From Fasciolopsis buskii (taxonomy: Eukaryota; Platyhelminthes; Trematoda; Plagiorchiida; Fasciolidae): a DNA stretch of 64,000 bases. Below the pieces are notes generated by a model. That model was not told where the DNA came from. It was given only the letters and a program-made list of their open reading frames with translations, and ran no database searches. The stretch is taken from contig LUCM01004836.1 of NCBI GenBank assembly GCA_008360955.1, forward strand, positions 34,993 through 98,992. Reading direction: 5' to 3'. Positions 1-13,900 of the stretch are shown here, piece by piece (position 1 is the first letter of the stretch; the number at the start of each line of letters is the position of its first letter). The position numbers and the translations under genes are program-made.

Positions 1-1472
1 TCGCAACAGTGAAACAAGTTCACCTTTACTGAATGTGTAAACTATAGAGACAATGAGGAATTGAGGCTTGAATGCAGTCTTCCCCACCTGCCATAATGCT
101 TCTCATTAGCATTTCTTGTGACTACGAGTGAGAATATTCACTCACTCACATGATCAAAAATACATATCTAGATGAACGGGTACATCTAGAATTAGATTTG
201 TGTACACACGGATGAAGAGTCACTTTATTGTATGGTATGTTTTCACCTCCATAATTCCTCGATCTGTGTTACGCCAAATCTGCATTCGCGTTTGAACTTT
301 AGCAAGTTGTGGGCAAACTTGCACGCTTCATGACAAAACTATTGCTATCCGTTTATGCAACAATAAATTGTCTCTTACAAATGCCGTTGGGTTAGATCAG
401 TTTGCGCCATTTCAAACTCATAGTGTGGAGTCTCTGGCCCGTAGTTTAGACGAGGGGAGAAGCAAAGTTTAAGCAAATATTGAGATGAATAAAGAGGGGC
501 ATCTTAATTAAGTCACACTTGCTGTTTGTAGATACCAAAGTAGTGTGCCATCCTGATGTAACGAGTTTTTCATTTAACAGTAGGCATAAAGTTTGGGAAG
601 TCTCTCGTATGTTTTTTCCTGGTTCATAACAGACAAGTAATGTTTTCAATTACTACAGAAAATTACTAAGCTTAGTTGACTATCAGTTTAGCAATTATCT
701 TAATGTACAACTGAATCCGTCTTTAGCATATAAAAAATTGCATCTATATAGGTGAATAAGTATTGAATATTTCCGGTTTTTCACTATGAATGAGCATAGC
801 AATTTAATTAGGTGTTCAGTTAACTACTAATTCCTCACAATTAAACTGTGCACATGCTGATATTTTATATATAAATGGATGTCGAAAACTTCGGAATGAA
901 ATAAGACGACTTCTATCAAATTTTCGCTTATTAGCAACTCCGATCTTCTTTGTACGTTTCGTAAAACTGCGTGATCTTTTGCCAGTATTATTATGAATGC
1001 CACAATTAATGAACTGGGAGGATTTTCTATTTCTTGTGCGGATAAATTTCCAAAAATCAGTCATGCCGCCTTGTTCACATGGAATCCAACCGATTAACTT
1101 TCCGAGTAATGTGAGCAACCATTCTTGAGGAATAAAACTCCCTTGAAAAGGAGTATCCAGGGCTATTGGAACATCAGGGTTTTTGTCAGGTATCCTTTTA
1201 GCAACGCTGTGCAGTGGATTCAGGAATGCACTTCGCCGTGAAAATACGTTCTTGCTAGTCAGACTATTTCAGTATATTGGGTTCACTGAACAATATCTTC
1301 GGACAGCTTTATTGCTTGATCAACCCTAAGGATTTATGCTTCATCTCTGTAGGCCGCCTATTACGTTGCACCCAGTTAAGTGGCTCCCAGTGGTCACGTG
1401 CTTCGATTTCGCCTGTCATGGAACAAGGATAAATTTATAAAGCGGTGTTCGTACTACTACCACCAATGCTTA

Positions 1473-1473
<1 letters not shown>

Positions 1474-1523
<50 letters not shown>

Positions 1524-1526
1524 CAC
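1474..1526 (+). repeat. (ACT)n then (ACC)n microsatellite
   Basis: About 13 ACT units followed by four to five ACC units. It produces a poly-Tyr/His open frame that is an artefact. Confidence 0.97.
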
Positions 1527-2650
1527 AAAATACATGACAGCCCTAATCGCTCAGATCCTATCAATAAGATCATGAAACTGTTTACGGCGAGGAAGCAGAA
1601 GCATTTTGTCCCTGCATCCGCTACTCCTTATCGGATTGCGAATAAATCGGTCTGTTTGTTAGAAGCGAATTCCAAAACTAAAACCGACCTTGTTGGCGTG
1701 AGTTAATGTGAATTCGCGGAGCTTAGGCGATTATGCACATTCCAAGTGCTTGCAAAGATCATGCCAATGATAATGGTTGATTATGCCACTGTTTTCATCT
1801 GTTCATCCGTTGGATTTTGTATCAGGATTCGCTTGTTCGTTTATCTTTAACCACGTGTGCTTGCAAAAACCACTGTTAACACATCGAAATGTTAGATCGC
1901 CTTAGCAGGCCAGACAAATCTGTTCAGCTCGGATAAACTGATAGTCATTCGTTTCTCCTGGTCTGTGAAATGTGCTTATCTCTCAGTTCTATCATAATCG
2001 CGGGTGATTCTTTCCCGGGATTTGGAAAGAAATGAATGATTAGGCGGATAGTTTAACAAATGTGCATGCTTTTCTGGTTATGCTCTCATGAATTTTATTA
2101 TTGTTAGTTCTTACCTCACTAGAGAAACCGAATCAATCACGACTGTTCTGTCTGATTTTCTGTGCCTGACCGTCCATTTTGCTCCGACGAAGAAGTCGAT
2201 TGGTAAAGAATGATTCCGAATCAAACATCTCCATCCGAAGTGCGCCAGGTCCCACTTGTGACCCTGGACTAGTTATCAACAATGCTCGAGCAAGCGTGAA
2301 TTTCCTTTTCTTTGTTGTCTCCAGGATAGACTGCCAATCGTCTATGGACCACATCCGAAATTGAGGGAGTTTCATCCCAATTTTTAACTTAAACACGTCA
2401 GTCTATGAATTGAGACAAGTTAAATAGACATCCTTGAGGAGTGTTAACAAAAATGAAGCATGCACGCCAATGGAATGCGTCCCCAGTTGTCCGTTAGAAA
2501 ACCAAATAGTGACTGCGTGACTCGTCAATTACTCTGACAAAAAATTACTACATCAAAAACGTAGTACTTTCTGTGAACGGTTTCGCCAAGCGGGTATTCA
2601 ATCGCGCCCGGCGAAGCAAGGGAATGAAACTATAGCCATCGTATATGAAA

Positions 2651-2702
2651 ACATATATATATATATATATGCAGTAAGTAGTATTTGGACGAGTGAACAA
2701 AA
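2651..2702 (+). repeat. Direct repeat, first copy, with (AT)n
   Basis: An (AT)n run at 2653-2670 followed by agtaagtagtatttgg and gagtgaacaaaa. Similar to 2964-3015. Confidence 0.75.
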
Positions 2703-2963
2703 TTTGCCCGGGAGCACACGACCGGTTTCGCGGTTATTGTTGCTCGTCAGGTATGTGTACCCGGTGCTCTCTTGTCCAAACACCCACACACCTGTACACT
2801 CCGAATTGATATGCCTTAACAGAATCGAATCTGCAGCATCAGGAGTGTGCATGGAAGCTCTTCGTCGAAGAGTCCACAGAAGAATCACAACTGTGGTTCG
2901 TTGATAATTCTTTGCCAGTTGGGCTGAGTCAACCTTAGGAACGAGGGCAGAATGCCCCAGAAT

Positions 2964-3015
2964 ATACATATGTATATACAGACGTAGTAAGTAGTATTTG
3001 AATGAGTGAACAAAA
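2964..3015 (+). repeat. Direct repeat, second copy
   Basis: Shares agtaagtagtatttg and gagtgaacaaaa with 2651-2702, about 312 bp apart. The AT run here has been interrupted. Confidence 0.75.
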
Positions 3016-6000
3016 CTCGTCTGTCGACAAAGCAGATGCCGTCAAAACCGTGACAGAAAAGGAAGACAGTGGGTAAGAATTATGAGACATCCTGAGAGAA
3101 ATGTTCGTTCTCGTTTCACCAAATGCACGTGGGAGTTTTCACAGATCTTTCCTTTAAATTAATCGACTGAATACCATCATATAATGTTTTTCAGTGGGCA
3201 GTTTTAGGGAATCGAATAAATGGAAGGTCTTGGTCACAAGACATCGTATGCAAGGCAGCTTAATTTTGTTGTTTTCTGGTGTTTGGGTTAGTGATCCATT
3301 TTTCATTTCACATGCTGTTGTAAGCAGTACAAAATAGAGCGTTAAAATTTGTATGGTGTTTCCATAATTCCTGTCAAGAAACATTTGCGCAAAGGGAACA
3401 TATAGCATAATTCAGTGAGGATCCTGATTCCGTACATGAAATATGCAACAAGAAAATCCTTGCCTTACTCCATCTCTTGGCAGCCGTACACTGGATATGC
3501 TTGAGTCCGAATCAGTCAAAATCAACCGTTGCCTGATCGATTTTGCTCCTGCCCACAGTTAGGAAGAAGGCAGGTAATGTAAAGCTCTGCGCCTAATTCT
3601 ATCAGCGTAGCTAACATACATTTAACATTCCTATTGCATCTAACCAGGATAATAGGATATGTGTTATCTCGAGGTCGAAATATGTTTTATCCAACTTTTA
3701 TTATAAGCCTCAAAAACGGAAATGCATTAATTTGGAATATTTTTCCCTTCCGGTGGATTAAACATTACGATAAGCTTGTTAATTCCACAAGCTGTTCATG
3801 CGGTAGGACCACACAAATCATGGCACCTTTTGTGCGCTGTGGTGAGTGAGTAATGACACGGAAAATGGCTGAAAGCAGAAGGAAAATATTGAGAAAATCC
3901 TTAACCATTGCCTGATATAATGATATGGACTGGATAAGACTAGTCCTTTTAACGCATAAGGCGTGCAAGGCAATACCGTTCTTTGTAATCTTACTGTACT
4001 GAACGCAACGGTTACGGTATGTTTAAACTAGATTCCCTGTTGTGGTGGACACCATTCAATAACGAATAAAAATATCCACATTCGGGAATATCCCTCGGCA
4101 GTCACTTTGAAATATGCCTGAAAAATTTACTCAGAAAATCATTGACAATGTAAAGCCAGAGAATTTCGTACGAGGTGCACAAAGGACTTACCAACCGTGA
4201 TGCTTGTGAATCCGTGTGTTGTTTGTTGTTGGGCTAATTGGGCCGGTCATCCTGGAAGGAATCGTTATGTAATTAAATGAATGTTTCGGAAGTAGAGAGT
4301 TTCACATTAGTGCATTTTACTCGAGCAAATCCTAATAGTTCCTCGGGAGTCACAGTAAAATTCCATAGTCTTCAGTAAACAGAACTATTTTGCCCTGTTA
4401 TTGGGACCCGTTGCAGACGTGAAGCTCCCTGGAAAAGTCAAATGCTAATCTGTAGATGGTGACTGTTGGATAATTTCGTTGTAGCGGAAGTGGTCCAGTT
4501 GCTGAGAAATGGTGGCATACGTGATTAGTTAACTCAGCTCAAAATTTGCAGTGTGCAAAGTTTTACCAACCTTTCTGATATTACTTCGCTTGTAATGTTC
4601 TGATCACACTTAATCGATTCCATTTGTTTTACAGATGTCGCGTCCGTTCGATCACTGCCAGGTATGCTATTTTGTCATTTCGCCTCGAATGTTTGGTGTA
4701 ACATGCAGTAGGAGTTTCAGGCTCTTTGAAATTCACACTGTAGGTTTGTAAAAATTAAACATCTAACCAGGTAGCGAAATCCACTGCGAGACCTTTTCGA
4801 TAGTAACCGATGCACGTCGGACCAATGTGTAATACTTTTATCCAAACTAGCTTCCGTTGATACCTGTCGTTTCATAAATATATCTCAGATTTCAGAACTT
4901 CGGCTTTTGTTGAGTCAATCATAGTTCGATACGTCTAGGTGAAACCATTTGATCTTTATTAGAGAATAACCACCTATAGTGGTAACTTGGCGGTTGCGAG
5001 GGCTTTCTTGAATATACTGAATTCAAACGGACCAAAGACGCTATTCGACGTGTAACTGGTATTGCCGATAAATGCGGAATTTGAACCAGTGCCTGGATAA
5101 TTCAGTATTCTTGAACAAACGATGTCCCATTGAGGTGTGAACATACTGCGTAATTATTCGATGGTAAACTACTCCATGTCCTTCGTGCATATGCAATACT
5201 AAATTGTGATAACTCTCGAGTGTGATTTCTAGCTTTACATAAATGGGAAATCACCTAAGTGCTGGTCAGTATAAAATTCAACGACTCATTTGTGCCCAAC
5301 TCGCGGTTGATTTCTTGGTAATAGTTACACGGAACAAGATGGAATGCAATTTAGCTGTTCAAGGACATCAAAGCATTTTAGAAACACGCGATGAACTATA
5401 CATTGCACGGTGTGATCGGATGTCATGTACTGGCATGGTTATCAAATGTTTTCAGATTCATAAGATTGCAGTAAGTAATAATTGCGCAGTCAAAAAGTTA
5501 AATCCATTTTGAACTAAAATGAAGTCATTTCACTTCTGTCGCCAGAAGATCGTTTTAGATGGAAAGAAAATCGTTTAGTCACGTTCTGCAAGTGTGATTA
5601 TCAAATCGCACCATTCATTATGCACAACAGAATAAAACCATGGGTGTGAGTTAAAACGTAATTTGCTGAGCACTTTGAATCCGCGCGGGGAAATTTGTAC
5701 ACCTACACAAAAATTTCAACTTGCCAGCAGTTTTTGGCGTTAAAATCATATTTTGATGTGGTTCATTTAATAGGACATGAACGGTGTGGAAAATTGGCCT
5801 GGACGGTGATTGATCGTTTTTAGGCGAGAAGCCGTGAAAATGCAACCACACTATTGCGAGTAATCAAGAAATGGAAACTCGCTACAAGTGGTCTCATTTT
5901 TTTCAAATTTTAAGATCGTCTGATCTCCTCACGCGTGCCAATTCATCAGTCTACAAATGTGAACGCGAAAATGTCTCGGAAAAAAGCAATCGACTGAACT

Positions 6001-7846
6001 TGGACTATTCATCACACGGGCATTTAAAAACCTGGCCATCAGTTTCATTTTTTCTTTTATTTAACTACATCGTGATTGCATCACTAGAATGACCATGTTC
6101 TACCTCGAAAAAGGCTTTGTTACCTCTCCTTGTTAGCACTACGCTTTGGGGTTACCAAGGCTTCTAGTGTTGCGTTCATTTTGAATAAGTGCTAGTCAAG
6201 GTCACTCCTCTGCCAAGACATGCTGTGTGTGATTAATTATCGCCTAAGTGGTTTCTACATCAGGGTGCCTTGTAAAATTGACCACACTTCAGTTGACTTC
6301 TAATGATGTTTCTGATCCTGGAGATGAGTATATTGGGATGACAAAATGGTATCTCCCAAATGCTGCATCAAAGTCACACGCACCCTGGTTTGATCAATTA
6401 TTTTTCAGTGACGCTTTGTTGATCCGTACATTCTACGGTTGTAATCTTCAAAATAATCCACGTTTTACTTTTTGGAAACTGGGAGATTGATTTAACGGAT
6501 ACGCACGTAGGTGGTGATTTTGGTTGAATTATGAAATACTGCTTCCTTGAAAGCATGGACAAATGCTGACCAACATTTTGCAAAGCTTGTCTGTGTGAAC
6601 GATCAGCATACCCCCAATTCGTTAGATGTTGAAGTAGGTCCAGCAGATGATAACGACTGCTTGTCGCCAGTGAACATCATAGAAATCACCGTGGGTTTCT
6701 GTCAGTGTCCGACTGCGTGTACTCTTTTACTCCATCTGTGTCTGTCACATCGACCTCTGCATCCGTTGACTCATTTTCTCGTATCCGCCAACCGCGAAAC
6801 TTTTCTCCTTCACTTTGCGTGATTCTCTTTTTCTCTTACAACAATGAAGTATCGCTCTCATTCTGGGTGTTGGAAATTAAGTCCAGTTGACTTTGACTAT
6901 TCTGCATCTTCCTTTACATATGCCTCGACTCAGGATCGGAGTTAAGTATACGCTATCGGGGTGGAGAAAGAAACGCTGAATAGGAATCAACCAAAACCAA
7001 GAATTTGACATTTGGATAAAGAAATACTTTACGAAACAGAGACGCTCAACTCATGATCCCTGATCATTTATGTTGCAAGGGGTGTTTTATTTGGGGTAAA
7101 TTCGTTGACATCAGTCTCGGACGAGAACAAGTGGTAACAGTTCTAAAAGTGCAGAATCATTTACATATTCGGGTTTTATCAGCTAGTCGCATTTTTTTTA
7201 CTGGACAGTAGAAAATACATATATAAAGTGGAACAATATACTTTACTATGAAGTTTTTTCTGAGGACAGAAGACGTAGCAAAAGGGTTTGAAATGAGTCC
7301 CATCGAATCAGCCGCCTTCGGAATCCCATTAGTTTCAAAATCATATCAGATTTTCGAAAAACATTTAACCTTAGGACACCTAGGAGAACATAAGCTAATC
7401 TGGTTACACGGACAGTCGGAGGCCTGAACGACATGGGCTAAGAGGAGGCCACCACTTAGAGCGGGCACGGATTACTCTGAACTAGAAATTGTCATTTTCA
7501 ACGATCCAGCCAAAAAAACAGCCTTAGAAAGTCTGAAGACGCTATTCAGCAATCGAAACTTATCGGCCCTCAGTTTTGGCTATCGTACACTATGATATTT
7601 TTTATGGAACTTCAAGAGATCGGTGTAATTAAAAAGAAAGTGCGAAACTGCGTCAAAAAGCTATGGTTTAAACCAAGATATCGAGGCCAAGTTATCGTTA
7701 AAAACTGCGCGGTTGTCCCACTGTCGTTGGAAATCATGAGCAATACGCATGCACAGCGTCCAAACTTAGACGCGAACTCGAAACGTTTACCTCGGTAATT
7801 ACGCTACCCGGCAGGCTGTCGATATGCTGAATTTCAACACTTGATG

Positions 7847-7905
7847 ATGTTGCACCTACCCGTTACTGATCTGCATGGACACAAGTAGCTGGGTCAAAGC
7901 AAATC
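7847..7905 (+). repeat. Interspersed repeat fragment
   Basis: Shares atgatgttgcacctaycc and the following gt(t/c)actg...tgca with 63187-63245. Probably a remnant of the same SINE-associated family. Confidence 0.45.
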
Positions 7906-10900
7906 ACCCCCTCTGAAGGATGCTACAGTTAGTCTTTGAACATGACTTGCCTGTCTCGGCTGGTTGGTCCGAATAAATAGTAGGAAATTGTGTCCTGCAT
8001 GTGTACATAGTTCTCTAACCGTGAGTTGAGCGTTGACGTTTCGTACTGTCTAATTTCCTAATTCAAGATAGTCCACGCAATAACATAATGGGATTCAGTC
8101 AGCAAAAGTGGCTAGTCGATTTCCTTCCACGGCCGGTAAATTCCCAGTGACATCCTTCAGGTTTCCGCAAATCTCCTGAACCAAATGCACATTATCGCGG
8201 ATAAATGAAAAAACGCAAAATAATAGTCAAAGTAATTTGTCAAAATTGCAATGCCTAGTTTTCCAACTTGAAAATAAGGTTTTCTCTTTCTCTCTTCATA
8301 CGACATCAAGAATATTTTGTGCGACCATATCTTTGGGTTTGAAGACGTTTGGGGCGGTTAGATTTTTCATTTTCATATTATTTTTGTTAAGGTACTTAAG
8401 TTGCCACTGAAATCCGAGATTCTCGTCCAGTTGGTCAAATCGGTGATTCTTGGGTCAAACGAGAGTCAAAGTCAGTAAGTCCTCTTGCAGGCTGTTTAGG
8501 CTCCTAAAAATACTAAATTTAGTCTAGAGAAGAAATTTCTCGCATTTCCTCGGCAGAATATCTTTTTATTTCTTCATGGGCAGATCAGGAGAGAAGATTT
8601 ACCTGAAAATACTGAATGGTGGAATTTTTAACATACACAATGGATAAAAAAGGAATGGCCATTGTTTTTGTGCATCTAATGTGATTTTGACACGGAGCAG
8701 CTAGTGCCTGCATAACAAAGTCTGTCGTCCCACGTAGATGAAGACAACAATTAGCAACTTTCATACAGAATCTTCTTATAAAGAACTCTGCTAATATTTT
8801 TGAGCTTAAACTTCTGCTTAAAGGATATAAACGTTCCCTGCCAATTTTACAGCCCATCGACATTCAGGTCAAAGGGTCGACTTCTTTTTTTCAATTTTGC
8901 CTTTGGGTAGTTTCCCTACCAATTGTCGCACATCTGTAGCAAAACCTCTGCAGAATGCCGAGTGTTTCACAACGATTATCCAGAAATCGCACACCAAATT
9001 TAGACGAGAGAAATTACGTATTGGAACAGCGGGTTGTATTTTGTCAAGTAAACTCCGTTATTCAGGATCAGTCCTGTCTAAAAATACTTGCCGCACGAGC
9101 ATTTATATATAAATTAACGCAACAAGAAGCGGATCCAAACACGATTCGCATGTACTAGTCCATGCTCTATTGTCATTAACTGTGACTAAAAAACAACAAA
9201 ATTTAGACAAATCCTCATCCACTGAGCATATCTTTGGAAGTCATGAATGCCACATAAAACAAATGCCTTTACCCCTATCGTTCACAATTAGGATTTTGGG
9301 ACCAGTTCATGCCTGTCAGAAATCCGTGACACACAGGGACTTTATTTTGATGCAGTTCGAATTACCCTTGGGAGTCACTCAAACCAGTGCACTGACTATC
9401 ACGTCCCACTTGCTACTGTTCGTCCCAAGTGCACATCCCAAGTAGGATAAGACAGAATTTCATCGAGAGTAATTCAAGGCGATGATAAAACCTGTATTAT
9501 CATGTTTCCTTGGTTTCTTGATGATGACTGAGACTTTTGATATAGTTTTGGGTCAAACTGAATCACTATCCGTTCAAACTGAACATATTCTTTTACGCTT
9601 ACACACAAAGTATGGCTTCGTGCAATGCATTGGTAGATGTGCCGATCTACTTGCTCACAATGCAGCACATTACCCAAATTTCAAATTGATTCACTTAAAA
9701 TAGCAGGCGAAATCGAATGAACTTTCAAAATATATCTTCACGGGTAACAGAGAATCATATCGCCTTGACAAAATAGCAGAATCAAAGCCATTATTTCACC
9801 GACCAGACTACTAGTGAGATCTTTTATCCCAAAGCAGATAGAGACGAAATCGTCTCTGTGCTGACCTCAGTTCATGACTGTTATTAATATCACGGCGGTG
9901 AAGGAGGAACCATCGTTTAACTTTGGCTCTTTAGCAACAGCTTTTCCTTTACCTTTGGTTTGGTTCGTTATTTTTGGGCTCCTTCGCATCAACGATGTCA
10001 TTGTTTGTTCACGTGCATCCTTTAAACTTTTCTGTTCTCATCGTGCTAGGATGCCTGCGAATACCCAAAAGAAAGTGTCTGGAATTAACATTTTCACACT
10101 GGATGCTTTTTAAGGCTATCGTGTTGACGAAAATATATTTGGTCGCTTCAGAGCACTGTTGCTTAAAACATAAGGATTCTTAATTGACATTGCATATTAC
10201 AAATACATTGTTCTTTCTAACGATCGTCCAAGCCCTTGGAATATTGCCAGAGCAAATATCTGTTATAGCAATGATGGCAAAATTTCTTCTTCAAGATTCA
10301 TCTCGGACAAAACAGTCTGAATTTGTTTGCGTGAAAGTGGTAGAGAATCAATTATCAATTTATGGATGATTTCCCCAGAAAATACAAAGCAACAAAGATC
10401 ACGTTAGCATTGCCCACCACCTAGGTTCCGTTTTGCGATTTTCAAAAAACGTGCGCCCCATTAGTTTTCCGAAAACACTTTTGATTAGGAAATATCTATA
10501 ACGCGGGAAAACAGTTACGGCCTCAATTGACGACGTATACCGTGATCGGTGATGGTCGCGATAATCCGAAGAACGATGGGCATACCTTCGAAAAGGAGAG
10601 AGAGGGCGATGAAAGTTCGGTACATAATACTTGTTTGAGAGTTGATCTTCGGCTATCGATTTGTCCCTGCAACCGGGTTCATAATTTTTGATGGATAGGT
10701 ACATGTGCGTCGTAAAAACAAGGAAATCACGGAGTGTTTTCAAATAAACACATGTACGGTTTAATAACTGGAAGTAATTTTTGAGATATTCTTGTCAAAT
10801 TACTTCCATTAAAACAATTGTTTAATTCCTAGAAAAATGTGCAAGTTTGAAGAAGAATAAGGTTTTGTTTGCAATCTCTTTGCTTCTGAATAGAGCCTTC

Positions 10901-13900
10901 CGTCAGACTGAGACCTCAAATCGCGGGGAATACAAACTCCGTTTTCTTCTAGATTTCTATCGAATCATATATGATTATTGCAATGTAATATAATACTACG
11001 TTTGAATGCAAAAAATGGATCCAAGAAATATCATTTCTGCAATATGATCACATCAGTGTGATCCTCGATTGTTTTTAGTATTCTTTGGCGTTAAGACTGA
11101 CAGAATTTGACCCCCAGAGTAATTTGAATTCTTTGTAAGAATTTCAATTTCGGCTTTCCTGGGATTGTCATTTGTTCACTGAAGCAATTTTTGAGTGTAT
11201 TTAGTCAAAGTACGTTTCGTGGCACCAATGGTGACATCAGTTGTGCCTGGTGCGAATTCCGGTCAAAGACTGTGTCCCAGTTCCGGTGCACGTCAAACGA
11301 TGGTCATAATGTCATTCGCCAACCGAAAATCGACCCGGATACTCACAGTTCATTTTCCAGTCACAGTTAGCTTGTGAAACTAAGAAACTGTCTGGTAGGA
11401 CAGAAACAATCAATGTTCAACGTTTACTAAAATAAACCTCTAACACACCATAAATTTGCGTTACAATTCACTGAGTCACAATTTCATGAGACACATGCCA
11501 GACATCAGAAATCAGAGTCAAAACGAGACGAAAAATATTGCGTGTTTGTCACTTTGGAATGAGATTAGAATTTAGGAGAAAAATCAAGGAAACTCTTGGC
11601 TCAATTCCTATTTCACCCAGTTGAATGAAATTTGTTGGCAGTCATTTTAATATCGTTGTCTGCAAAGTTTTTTCGGATGTTCATCGCTGCAGTTGTTCGA
11701 GTTGGCTTGTGAATCAAGCATTCGTCATTGTTTGTCGCAAAATTAATAGGCAAATAACCTTTGTTCATAAGGAGATCCGTTTCTATTTTTTAGTTGAATA
11801 TAATCAGCTCACATTATGAACTTTGGCATAAAATTTTTTGTTTCGTGCTTGATAATCCTCTGTTGTCTGAATCTTGATCATCGCAAAATGGCTAGGATTT
11901 ATCAGTAAATTGTTTTCAGGTTCGTGAGCTGAAATGGCTGGCCAAGAGCAAAACGCAGCATGGAGAAAAGTAATCGTAAATTGAAAGATAAGTGAAACGC
12001 TAAATCGATTCCGGAAGTAGTAATCAGTTTCGAAGCTTTGGAGCATTGATAGGTGTAACTGGGGATGATAACTATGTAAGTCTAGCCCGCTAATCTTGAC
12101 TGATCCGGACTAAAACTGATAGTTTAGTAACATTGCAAAAATCTCCCATCTGGTAGTCTCGGGTTCAAACTTTGCTTGCGATAGGGGTTGTTCACCACTG
12201 GTGACAGCTAACAAAAGCGAAACAATTGCCCCTTGTTTATTTAATGCGAGGCTGACCGGATTATATTAAGTTTGTGCACGAAATTTCTGGTCTGAAGAGC
12301 ATCCATTCAAACATGGAAACATCAGTCCGACAAGCCACTCGTCAGTAAAATTTAGCCGCATTTGTTTTACAGTTACTTGGAGATTCACTCTGAAAGTAAT
12401 CAACAGATGACGTAACTCAAATTCTGTATTAAGGTACGTATATTCGACCTCTGAAATTTCTGTGATTTGTCAGTAGACTCAACTCCTTTTTTAGAGGTTT
12501 TCTTCCAATTACATGCCAACGGCACAACTGATAGGTCTTTGATCTAGTGCACTAATAAACTTTATTTTAATTTATAAATCAATGTAAATCAAGCGATTTG
12601 GATCACAATAGCGAATTAGTCCGATATCAAATGCGTTGACTAAATAAATCTCCAATTGGTTTCAGTAGATGAGCAACCGGATTTTTTCCAAATATCTCAA
12701 ATGCGAAATCGACTAATTAAAAAAGCGGGGAAGGGTTTTAATCAAAGCGAAAATACCTAACCATCGTAGTGTGGTACTGGAGGTTTGTGATATCGTGAAA
12801 ACTACGAGGCAGAGCAGGTTGCCGTGAAGAGGTGCATGGGTCTCCATGGGGCCTAAAAAACGAGTTAACACCGTGACCACTGGCTGTCAACAAACGTTAC
12901 TTCCCGGTTCAAATGTAAACAAACCACGTTACGTGATCGCGTCCGTTCACGAAATTGCAGCGCGGTTAGAAATGTGTGATATGAATTTAAGGGACGGAAT
13001 CGGCGTATAGAAGAAAGAGCTGTCTGCACTGGAGGTATAAGCTTCTTCGCAAAACTGGCATCCGGCAATAAATTTCGATATCTAGGTAAAGAATATTACA
13101 AAACTTCTCTCCTGCTTTGATGAACAGACCCCATTGTGACTGAGCACTATTCGAAACGAAAAAGCTCAGTTTAGTCTAGACGAGGAAACAGAAATTTACT
13201 ACCGGTCACTTAGAGTGATTATGTGTTTAGGTAGTCAGTGTGTTCCACACTGATCTTAGCCGGATCGATTGTCCTATACGAATCGTTGAAACAGTGTCAG
13301 ATGTCAATAACTTAGCACTAACTACGAGTTGTAAAATTGGTTATCATTCGTCGCAATTTATCCTTTGGGACATTCGAGTGAAAATACCAATGGCAACGTT
13401 GTTAGTAGACGGCGAGAAAATTTTGGACACACTTTTCTAAGGTAAGCATTAAGCAGTCTAATCAGTGCACCGGGAGCGCATTTTTGCGCAACATCTCATG
13501 TGTAGAATAGCTGCCAGCTGTCGCTACTTATCTCATGCTTTCTTCTGATTTAGAAATCAGGTTTGGGGATCAGTGTATTTCACTGTTTCAAATGCGACGA
13601 ATCTTCAACATGAACTGTTTGTGAGAATGCACAATTTTGCTTGATCACACAATACGTTTTTTTGACACTCTTCTCCGATCCTGCTGCAGCTGTGCTCTCC
13701 AGGTACGAAGACACATTTCGATTTTCACAAATCCAATGGATGATGCTTTGTAACCGTGATTTCGTCTGTTTTTTTGAACTCCAACTAAGTGATTTATCTT
13801 GCGTCGTTCTTTGCACTCGCCATTGATGAATGGCTTTCGAAAATAGGCGCATGTTCCTTAAACTGCAGTTTTCAGCTCTTAAACGGGGAAATATCAAAGT

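Noticed and set aside
10399..10743. 114-codon minus-strand frame rich in Arg, Tyr and His
   Set aside because: No motif, no splice partners and no recognised family.
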